From Anaerolineae bacterium (GTDB lineage: Bacteria; Chloroflexota; Anaerolineae; JAAYZQ01): a stretch of 5,013 nt of DNA. Shown one piece after another: positions 1 through 5,013 of the stretch. A program made the position numbers and the translations under genes. The stretch lies in assembly GCA_016926595.1 (NCBI GenBank), contig JAFGOG010000601.1, positions 1 through 5,013 of the forward strand, written 5' to 3'. The notes beneath the pieces were generated by a model. The model ran no database searches. It was not told where the DNA came from and saw only the letters and a list, made by a program, of their open reading frames with translations. Numbering within the stretch: the first letter of the stretch is position 1; every line of letters starts with the position of its first letter.

Positions 1-18
1 AGTCTGCGTTCAGCCACC

Positions 19-912
19 TCAGGCTGGCGGTGTTTTCGACCGGCTGCGGCGGTGCCAGAACCGGAATAGCAAAAAGGCGGCGACGATCGGCAGGGCGATG
101 AGCAGCAGGATCGGCAGCAGAAAGACAATCCCCCAGATTATCAAGTTACCCAGCCCCTTCAACGCATTGACCAACGCTCGCGCAGCACTGCGCAGGGTGC
201 TCCCCGGTCGCCAGCCCTCTTCAATCACCGGCGCCTCGGGCTGCTCGGGGTTCAGGTTGACGGTGATCGTGGCCATGGCTGAAAGATTTTCCAGGTAGCT
301 CATCCGGCCTTTCACCTGCTCGATCTCGAGCTGAGTCGCCGACAACTGCTCGTAGACGGCCAGGACCGCCTCAGTATCCTCGGCGCGGTCCATCAGCTTG
401 GTGAGCTGTGCCTCCTTCGCCTGCAAAGCACGCAGCCGTGATTCGAGGTCCACATACTCCTCAGTCACATCCTGGCTGTTGGCGCTCTCATGCTCCACTT
501 TTAGGGCCTGGTCGCGCAGATGGGCCATGGTCGGCTCGAACTGAGCCGCAGGCACCCGGATCGTCAGCCGGGCGTAGAGCAGGTCGTCCCGGATCCACGA
601 TTCGGTGTTGACGGCATAGCCGCCCATCTCGCTGGCCAGTGCCAGCACGTCGCTGATCGCTTGCCCGGCATCTTGGACCGTCAGGACAATGTCGGCCGTC
701 CAGATGATCATCCGGTCCATCTGGCCGGTCTGTGGCTCGGCCGCCGAGCCACTGGCGTTTGCCTCGTCATACCCACCCGCCATGGCCTGCTCGGCAATCA
801 GAACGGGCTCCGGAGCCGGCGAATAATCCGGGGCGGCCGACGCCCCGCACGCTGCCAGTACGGCCACCAACAGCACCACCAGGCTTGTCAGCGCGATCGC
901 TCTTTTGTTCAT
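19..912 (-). CDS. DUF4349-domain lipoprotein with C-terminal membrane helix
   Basis: 297 residues. The N-terminus is a lipoprotein signal peptide: positive MNKR, a hydrophobic stretch, then the lipobox LAAC with the lipidated cysteine at residue 22. A low-complexity Ala/Pro/Glu linker follows (about 23-62). Residues about 66-286 match DUF4349: an alpha/beta part (MIIWTADIVLTV at 68-79, LTIRVPAAQF at 116-125), the family's hallmark run DVTEEYVDLESRL (148-160), a predicted coiled coil (about 150-210) and a beta strand, ATITVNL (214-220). A long hydrophobic helix (about 257-284) precedes a basic tail, WHRRSRSK, which should face the cytoplasm. The protein would therefore be held at both ends, with the coiled coil outside the cytoplasm. 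DUF4349 has no established biochemical role. The ATG at 912 is chosen because a good Shine-Dalgarno lies 6 bases upstream and the signal peptide begins there. The family is a firm call; the function is unknown. Confidence 0.92.
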   Translation of the reverse strand: MNKRAIALTSLVVLLVAVLAACGASAAPDYSPAPEPVLIAEQAMAGGYDEANASGSAAEPQTGQMDRMIIWTADIVLTVQDAGQAISDVLALASEMGGYAVNTESWIRDDLLYARLTIRVPAAQFEPTMAHLRDQALKVEHESANSQDVTEEYVDLESRLRALQAKEAQLTKLMDRAEDTEAVLAVYEQLSATQLEIEQVKGRMSYLENLSAMATITVNLNPEQPEAPVIEEGWRPGSTLRSAARALVNALKGLGNLIIWGIVFLLPILLLIALPIVAAFLLFRFWHRRSRSKTPPA

Positions 913-1000
913 GGTCTTCTCCTTCCGTTTTCTCGTGATAACTGGTGCTGCACAAGAATCAGACTTCTAGTGCTTCAATGTCTAGACGCCTGCTATAGCC
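913..1000 (-). other. Intergenic gap between ubiE and the lipoprotein gene
   Basis: 88 bases, more A+T-rich than the flanking genes. It holds the ribosome site of the lipoprotein gene. No G+C-rich hairpin with a T-run is visible, so there is no sign that transcription of ubiE stops here. A TATAGC hexamer (minus strand, 992-997) and a TTGAAG hexamer (973-978) resemble sigma-70 elements singly, but no pair has acceptable spacing. An 8-base palindrome, GTCTAGAC, sits at 980-987. Read-through from ubiE and a separate weak promoter are both possible. Confidence 0.35.
919..924 (-). promoter_or_regulatory. Ribosome binding site of the DUF4349 lipoprotein gene
   Basis: Read on the minus strand this is AAGGAG, followed by a 6-base spacer and the ATG at 912. 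It is the strongest and best-spaced ribosome site in the window and fixes the start of the lipoprotein. Confidence 0.8.
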
Positions 1001-1762
1001 TTAAAGTTCCCTGGGCCTGACGAAGGATCCAAAACCCCGCACGCCTGCATGTACCGTCACCGTGCCCATCGTCAGCCGGCGGTGGCGCACCTGGTCCCAT
1101 CCGGTCTGGCGCATCGCGGCGGCGATCTCATCGGGCGTCATAAAGCTGGTCAGCGAGTGAGGCAGATAGGTGTAGGCTGCTTTTTGGCCGCCGATCAGAC
1201 CGCCGATCAGCGGCACGATCCGGTAAAAGTAAAAGCCGAACAGCCGGCGAAAGATCGGCGCGCCTGGCTTGGCGATCTCCAGGGAAGCAACCCTGCCCCC
1301 GGGCTGTGTCACCCGCGCCATCTCGGCAAAGGCGGTCGGGATATCGGTCACGTTGCGCAGGGCAAAGCCGGTCACCACACCGTCAAAGCTGGCGCTGGCA
1401 AAGGGCAGTCGCAGGGCATCGGCGACGACCCAGGCGAGGCTCGCAGCCGGAGCCCCTGCTTTCTCTCGCGCCAGGGCCAGCATCTCGGGCGTAAAATCAA
1501 GGCCCACCACCCGGATATCGGGATACTGGCGGAGCGCCTCCAACGCCAGGTTGCCCGTGCCCGTCGCCACATCCAGGACGATTCTGGATTTCGATTGTGC
1601 ATGACGAGCTTCGAGTCCAAAATCGAGTTGTTGGACGGTGTAGCGCCGCCAGGCCCGGTCGCGCCCCAGAGCCATCAGGCGGTTCATCAGGTCGTAGCGT
1701 CGGGCGATGCGCCCGAACATGGTCCGGACGTGGGTTGCTTTCTGCTCCGGCGGCGGCAGCAT
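1001..1762 (-). CDS. ubiE: UbiE/COQ5-family demethylmenaquinone methyltransferase
   Basis: 253 residues, the normal size for UbiE/MenG (about 230-250). The family C-methylates the quinone ring with S-adenosylmethionine; in a menaquinone organism this is the last step, demethylmenaquinone to menaquinone (menG is the alternative name). Seen in the sequence: the N-terminal signature region YDLMNRLMALGRDRAW (23-38); SAM motif I LDVATGTGN (63-71); the acidic end of strand 2, VVGLDF with Asp89; VADALRLPF (113-121); FDGVVTGFALRNVTD (126-140); the second signature region RVTQPGGRVASLE (150-162); and the C-terminal GTVTVHAG (233-240). The frame stays open upstream to 2065, but that part overlaps the PPC gene and resembles no methyltransferase. 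The ATG at 1762 is the first plausible start, with AAGGGG nine bases upstream. It begins 44 bases after the PPC stop, suggesting co-transcription. Two positions of the first signature are substituted (Ser to Ala31, His to Asp35), so the exact quinone substrate is an inference. Confidence 0.9.
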   Translation of the reverse strand: MLPPPEQKATHVRTMFGRIARRYDLMNRLMALGRDRAWRRYTVQQLDFGLEARHAQSKSRIVLDVATGTGNLALEALRQYPDIRVVGLDFTPEMLALAREKAGAPAASLAWVVADALRLPFASASFDGVVTGFALRNVTDIPTAFAEMARVTQPGGRVASLEIAKPGAPIFRRLFGFYFYRIVPLIGGLIGGQKAAYTYLPHSLTSFMTPDEIAAAMRQTGWDQVRHRRLTMGTVTVHAGVRGFGSFVRPREL

Positions 1763-1771
1763 CCCTGCTTG

Positions 1772-1777
1772 CCCCTT
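1772..1777 (-). promoter_or_regulatory. Probable weak ribosome binding site of ubiE
   Basis: Minus-strand AAGGGG with a 9-base spacer to the ATG at 1762. It is a mediocre match but the only one near the start that protein similarity requires. It lies in the 44-base gap after the PPC stop. Confidence 0.45.
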
Positions 1778-1806
1778 GCCTTGTCGTCGCTCTGCCTGTT
1801 GCTGTT

Positions 1807-2235
1807 TTATGCTACCGGCCACAGCCACAACCCCGTCTCGGGGTCCAGTTCCCGGGTTAAAGGAGGGCCCTTTAGTTCTTGGACGCAAAGCTCGACGACG
1901 TGCACCTCGGCAGCCAGCAGTTCCCCGGCTGAGACTCGCCCCTGGCAATCGCTCAGCACGGCGTGGGCGCGGATCGAAAGGCTGTCGGCCTGGAGGCTGA
2001 TGTTGCCGGCGCAGTGGACGAGCTCTTGATCGGCTTCCAGGATCTGGCGGCATGTCTCGCCACATGTCCGGTCAAGGTGGCCTATGGTGGCGCTGCGTAC
2101 CGAACCGGTGGCTGCGAACACGCCCAAACTGATGCCCCTTTCGCGGCAGGTGCGATACAGGCCCACCAACAGGTCCTCGCCGGGGGGCAATCGCAGAAGG
2201 TTACTGCGCCCGAGGGTATTGGTTCGCATTGGCAT
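1807..2235 (-). CDS. PPC (DUF296) domain protein, small and cysteine-rich
   Basis: 142 residues, the usual size of stand-alone prokaryotic PPC/DUF296 proteins, which form trimers of a single alpha/beta domain. The same fold occurs in plant AT-hook nuclear proteins; no AT-hook is present here. Visible landmarks in order: RLPPGEDLLVGL (15-26), the family's Leu-Pro-x-Gly-Glu-Asp start; GSVRSATIGHLD (44-55); ELVHCAGNIS (71-80); and the core around RAHAVLSDCQGRVSAGELL (89-107). In typical prokaryotic members that core reads roughly H-x-H-A-V ... G-G-H-L, giving three conserved histidines; here only His91 remains, with Arg89 and Glu105 at the other places. There are six cysteines (30, 58, 62, 75, 97, 117), including CGETC. 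The start at 2235 is preferred over an ATG at 2250 because GGAGG lies eight bases before 2235. The prokaryotic role is poorly known. No signal peptide is seen, so it should be cytoplasmic. Confidence 0.85.
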   Translation of the reverse strand: MPMRTNTLGRSNLLRLPPGEDLLVGLYRTCRERGISLGVFAATGSVRSATIGHLDRTCGETCRQILEADQELVHCAGNISLQADSLSIRAHAVLSDCQGRVSAGELLAAEVHVVELCVQELKGPPLTRELDPETGLWLWPVA

Positions 2236-2243
2236 TGATGGCT

Positions 2244-2248
2244 CCTCC
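2244..2248 (-). promoter_or_regulatory. Ribosome binding site that decides the PPC gene start
   Basis: Minus-strand GGAGG (within GGAGGAG) followed by eight bases and the ATG at 2235. The site overlaps the alternative ATG at 2248-2250, which has no comparable upstream motif (the bases before it read CAAACTACGG). This favours a protein beginning MPMRTN rather than MEEPSMPMRTN. Confidence 0.65.
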
Positions 2249-2294
2249 ATCCGTAGTTTGCAGGCCAGGGCAGTGGGCTCCCACCCGCCACAGT

Positions 2295-5013
2295 CTACTT
2301 GCTGACCAAAGGTAGATAGAATGTCCTGTGCGGCGGCGTCGGCGTGGGTGTTGGCGCGGGCAGAACCGTTACCTTGGTGAGCAGCACCCGGCCGCCGGAC
2401 ACCGGCTGGCCGGCGGCGTCGGTTACCGGCAGACGCTTTAGATTCTCCAGGCGGTACATGCCCACCTCCAGCTCGTACGCGCTGGGCGCTACAGCCGGAT
2501 CGACTGTCACCTGGTATGTGTCGGCCACCACCTCGCCGGTCTGCCACAAATCGGTCGGGTAGGCGCCCTGGCGCGGTACGCCATCCTGTTGGGCAACTAC
2601 CTTGCCTGACGGCATGGCCAGGTGGGTAAAGACGTGGTAGCCGATCTCCATCGGCCGCAGCGCCTGCCAATATAGGGTCACCGAGAAAGCGTCGCCGGCT
2701 TGCACGGTGTCAGAGCTGAGGTCGTAGCCCAAGAATCGCACCTGGTTGCCCAGCGTGGCCAACAGCGGGTGGGATAGGGCCAGGTCGCCCGGCAGGGTCG
2801 GGATGGCCGCGCTTCCGCCTTGCCCTGATGCGGGCGCAATCACCTCGATCTGGCCCAGGTATATGCCGGTTCTTTCCACGACGGTGCAGTCGCCCAGGGT
2901 GCAGGCCAGCCGGCGGCGCAGGGCGGCCGCAACCCCGCTCTGCTGGAGCGGCGGTTCGGCCACTAGCTGCACGGTATAGCGGCCTGCCGGCGCGTTCTCC
3001 GGAAGCCACAGCCGGAACTGGCCTTTGAACCGGTCGCCGGTCTGCCAGCGGTCGGTTGGATACTGCGCGCCGGCGGGCCGGATGATCTTTTCCTGTCTCA
3101 GGTTGCCGTCTGCGTCCAGCAACTGGAGCCGGAACTGCGCATCCGGCAGCGGGGCGTGTTGAGCCTGCCAGTAGAGGGTCACGTTCACCGGATCGCCCGG
3201 CCTCAGCTCGGCAGGCGCCACGTTCTCTCCCAATAGCTTGAGGTCCCCATAGCGAGCCTGGCGCTGCTGTTCGATGCCCAGCTCGGCTTCGGAAGCCGGC
3301 TGGTCGGGCCGGCCCACTGCTACCTCGCCCAGCAGCACCCGGTCTCCCCGGCCGGTGGCGGCGGCCGTGGGCGAGATCGGCTGGCCCCGCTCTCCCAGGC
3401 ACCCTTCGGCCGATGGCCGGCTGATCAGCATCATCTCCAGTTGATAGGTGCCGGGCGGGGTGCCCGGCCAGATCGACAGCTCGTGCTCATCCTGAAGCTG
3501 CGTGCCCGGCTCCCACTGCCACATCGGATACAAGCCGTTGAATGGGCATTGCTCACCCAATCCCCACAAGTGGCCTTCGCCGTCCACCAGCCGCAGCACG
3601 ACGCTGGCCTCTTTGGCGATCGGCTCGTTTACCCCCCAGAACAGCTCCACGTGCAGCGGCTGGCTAGCCTGCGCTGGCGAGACAAGCCGGTAGCCATTCA
3701 ACTGCAGCGCTGCCCCGTAGCGAGCCTGGACCGGCTGCGCACCTTCTGGTAGGTTGCGGATGACCGGGCGGCTTTGCAGATAGCTGGCAACCCGCACGGC
3801 TGATGTAAAGCTCTCAAATGCCCTATAGTCCACACGAAAAGCATTCTCGTTCAGCCATTGTTCGGGGAAATGGCGCCGGTCGCCCCAATGGGGTGTGTGC
3901 GACAGGGCAAGCCAGACGCGGTCGTAGCTGCCCACCAATTCCTGCAACTTGGTCACTGTACTGGATCGAGGCAGGTTCAGCAGGGGCAGGCCCACCCACG
4001 GGATGTCGCTGCTGGCGTAATAGTCGTACAGCTCGGCGATGTGGGGTGGGTCGACGACCACCACGTCGCCGGGACGAACGTGCTCGCGCAGATAGGCGCC
4101 CCACTCCCGATGGGGGTCCTTGCTGTAGCGGGGATCGAAGAAATAGTTGTAGGTCGAGTAGCCGATCCCTGCCAGCAGCAGGCAGCCTGCGGCCAGCCGC
4201 AGGTAGGGCGTAATGCGGGATAGCCGCCATCCGCCGGTCGGCCGGTCTATTGACCCGCCTGCGGCCAGGCCTGCGCCGGCGAGCAGGTAGAACGCCGGGG
4301 TAGCCAAAATCAGGTGCCGGCTGTTCATGTAGGCGGGCCGCACGAACGACAGGAGGTAGACAGCTATGATGGGCAGAACCAGGTAGCCGGCCAGCAGCCA
4401 GGCAGCGCGGCGCTCGCGTCGCACCAGCCAGGCCAGGCCCACAAGCGCGAAAAGCAGAAACAGCAGGTCGATCAGCGTCACATACCAATCGGCGACATCT
4501 ACCGACAGGCCAAGGCTAAACGAGTTCAGCACGTCGCGCAGCAGCTCGAACAAGGGGAGGAAACGGAACCCCAGTTGGTCGGTGTCGGCGGGCATGGTGC
4601 GTGAGGCGTTGATCAGCGCCACCAGGGAAACGGCCAGCAATACCCCAATGGCAGCGATGGCTGGCCGGCGTGAAGCTCTGTTGCGCAGCAGGATCACAGC
4701 CAGGCCCACCGCTTCGGCGGTGATCAGCAGCGCGCCCAGGTAGTGGGTCAAGACGAGAAGGGCCGAAACGCTGATGTAGGCCGCGATCCAGCCAGCTCGG
4801 CTCCGATTCGACTCGAAGAAGGCCCGGAGGTAGAGATAAAAAGAAAGCAGGCTCAGGAAGGCGAGCATACTGTACATCCGCGCTTCCTGCCCGTACCACA
4901 GGTACATGGGCGACAGGGCGCCCAATGCGGCGGCGGCCAGGCCGGCCGCAGGCCTGCGCGGGATGAGCCGCCGGGCGGCGGCGGATAGGAGCGGCACGGT
5001 CAGCACCGCAAAG
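2295..5013 (-). CDS. GT39-type membrane glycosyltransferase, 5' end outside the window
   Basis: At least 905 codons; the frame continues through the right edge (Phe-Ala precede the GTG at 5006, which is internal). Numbering from that codon, residues 1-290 carry about nine or ten membrane helices of a GT-C enzyme of the GT39/PMT_2 group. Landmarks are YLWYGQEARMYSML (35-48), the loop motif of ArnT/PMT-like enzymes, then LTHYLGALL (86-94) and RPAYMNSRHLILATPAFYLL (223-242). Such enzymes move a sugar from a polyprenyl-phosphate carrier to an acceptor on the outer face of the membrane. The first loop, with the expected catalytic acidic residue, is missing because of the window edge. A globular extracytoplasmic region (about 291-410) follows, then three related beta-rich modules (428-565, 583-723, 748-882), a Pro/Thr linker and a FYLPLVSK tail. 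Donor and acceptor cannot be told from sequence. The stop TAG is at 2295-2297, 59 bases before the PPC gene. Confidence 0.9.
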   Translation of the reverse strand, partial: FAVLTVPLLSAAARRLIPRRPAAGLAAAALGALSPMYLWYGQEARMYSMLAFLSLLSFYLYLRAFFESNRSRAGWIAAYISVSALLVLTHYLGALLITAEAVGLAVILLRNRASRRPAIAAIGVLLAVSLVALINASRTMPADTDQLGFRFLPLFELLRDVLNSFSLGLSVDVADWYVTLIDLLFLLFALVGLAWLVRRERRAAWLLAGYLVLPIIAVYLLSFVRPAYMNSRHLILATPAFYLLAGAGLAAGGSIDRPTGGWRLSRITPYLRLAAGCLLLAGIGYSTYNYFFDPRYSKDPHREWGAYLREHVRPGDVVVVDPPHIAELYDYYASSDIPWVGLPLLNLPRSSTVTKLQELVGSYDRVWLALSHTPHWGDRRHFPEQWLNENAFRVDYRAFESFTSAVRVASYLQSRPVIRNLPEGAQPVQARYGAALQLNGYRLVSPAQASQPLHVELFWGVNEPIAKEASVVLRLVDGEGHLWGLGEQCPFNGLYPMWQWEPGTQLQDEHELSIWPGTPPGTYQLEMMLISRPSAEGCLGERGQPISPTAAATGRGDRVLLGEVAVGRPDQPASEAELGIEQQRQARYGDLKLLGENVAPAELRPGDPVNVTLYWQAQHAPLPDAQFRLQLLDADGNLRQEKIIRPAGAQYPTDRWQTGDRFKGQFRLWLPENAPAGRYTVQLVAEPPLQQSGVAAALRRRLACTLGDCTVVERTGIYLGQIEVIAPASGQGGSAAIPTLPGDLALSHPLLATLGNQVRFLGYDLSSDTVQAGDAFSVTLYWQALRPMEIGYHVFTHLAMPSGKVVAQQDGVPRQGAYPTDLWQTGEVVADTYQVTVDPAVAPSAYELEVGMYRLENLKRLPVTDAAGQPVSGGRVLLTKVTVLPAPTPTPTPPHRTFYLPLVSK
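2298..2354 (-). other. C-terminal Pro/Thr linker and YLPLV tail
   Basis: The last 19 residues of the glycosyltransferase are a PTPTPTPP linker, then HRTFYLPLVSK. From general knowledge, a Pro/Thr stretch ending in F/Y-LPLV plus a basic residue recurs at the C-terminus of exported Chloroflexota proteins. No characterised function for it is known to me. The Pro and Thr codons vary (CCA, CCC, CCG; ACA, ACG), so the linker is not a fresh microsatellite. Confidence 0.7.
2361..2765 (-). repeat. Beta-rich module 3 of the glycosyltransferase
   Basis: Residues about 748-882. It contains VRFLGYDL, FSVTLYWQA (774-782), YPTDLWQTGE (816-825), YELEVGMY and the closing strand RVLLTKVTV. The run tcgccggtctgcca is identical in DNA at 2533-2546 and, in module 2, at 3034-3047, so some nucleotide similarity survives at the signature. 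It has no cysteine. Confidence 0.8.
2838..3260 (-). repeat. Beta-rich module 2 of the glycosyltransferase
   Basis: Residues about 583-723. It begins QARYGDLKLLGENV, then VNVTLYWQA (607-615), YPTDRWQTGD (649-658), APAGRYTVQLV and the closing strand GIYLGQIEV. The order and spacing of these elements match modules 1 and 3. It also holds a close cysteine pair (702 and 707). Confidence 0.8.
3312..3725 (-). repeat. Beta-rich module 1 of the glycosyltransferase
   Basis: Residues about 428-565 of the visible protein. It begins ARYGAALQLNGYRL, has the LHVELFWGV strand, a diverged form of the YP-x3-W-x2-G signature (YPMWQWEPG, 493-501), PPGTYQLEMML, and ends with RVLLGEVAV. It is the most diverged of the three copies and contains a cysteine pair (487 and 536). 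Confidence 0.7.

Noticed and set aside
11..26. Small hairpin (five base pairs) over the stop codon of the lipoprotein gene
   Set aside because: The stem is short, overlaps coding sequence, and shows no T-run before the window ends, so a terminator cannot be claimed.
1049..2029. Long open frame on the plus strand (326 codons) opposite ubiE and the PPC gene
   Set aside because: Its translation is rich in His, Arg, Gln and Pro, has no recognisable domain, and lies antisense to two genes with clear family motifs. Such frames are expected in G+C-rich DNA.
1763..2065. Upstream extension of the ubiE frame
   Set aside because: The extra 101 residues are an Arg/Pro-rich translation of the PPC gene in another frame and lie outside the normal length of the family.
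2269..2289. Possible hairpin (GGC(G)GGTGGG with CCCACTGCC on the minus strand) after the glycosyltransferase stop
   Set aside because: The stem has a bulge and a wobble pair, the loop is only two bases unless the top pair opens, and no T-run follows, so a terminator is not supported.
2236..2670. Upstream extension of the PPC frame into the glycosyltransferase
   Set aside because: The extension overlaps the glycosyltransferase in another frame, is low-complexity, and would more than double a family that is normally about 140 residues. A good ribosome site supports the start at 2235.
2710..3402. Alternative minus-strand frame inside the glycosyltransferase
   Set aside because: It is an Arg/Ala/Gly/Pro-rich shadow of modules 2 and 3, which are clear in the main frame.
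1..5013. Search for CRISPR arrays, tRNA or rRNA genes, insertion sequences, attachment sites, toxin-antitoxin or defence genes
   Set aside because: No regularly spaced repeats, transposase or recombinase motifs, terminal inverted repeats or tRNA-like folds were seen by eye. Nearly all of the window is taken up by four ordinary genes.

Overview
The window is a G+C-rich bacterial fragment with four protein-coding genes, all read from the minus strand, so transcription runs from high to low coordinates. The best guess for the source is a member of the Chloroflexota (Anaerolineae/Caldilineae-like). This rests on the large glycosyltransferase, which ends in a Pro/Thr linker plus a short FYLPLVSK tail. 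That ending is typical of exported Chloroflexota proteins. The same protein carries repeated extracytoplasmic beta-rich modules that are common on glycosyltransferases of that phylum. A UbiE/MenG-type methyltransferase fits a menaquinone user. The taxonomic call is an inference from protein style; there is no rRNA or marker gene here.

Layout in transcription order: (1) 5013-2295, the 3' part of a polytopic GT39-type glycosyltransferase whose 5' end, including the expected catalytic first loop, lies beyond the right edge. (2) After 59 bases, 2235-1807, a small PPC/DUF296-domain protein. (3) After 44 bases, 1762-1001, a UbiE/COQ5-family quinone methyltransferase. (4) After 88 bases, 912-19, a DUF4349 lipoprotein with a C-terminal membrane helix. 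Genes 1 to 3 are spaced closely enough to share a transcript. Gene 4 could join them or have its own promoter, but none is convincing in the gap. There are no RNA genes, mobile elements, CRISPR arrays or gene-free stretches over 300 bases.

Three of the four products are connected with the membrane: an envelope glycosyltransferase, a lipid-anchored envelope protein and a maker of the membrane-soluble electron carrier. The PPC protein has no obvious link to them. The window looks like ordinary chromosomal housekeeping/envelope DNA rather than a mobile or defence island. The points most worth a second look are the conserved-looking C-terminal tail on the glycosyltransferase, its triplicated modules, and a PPC protein that has lost most of the family's histidine motif and is rich in cysteine.
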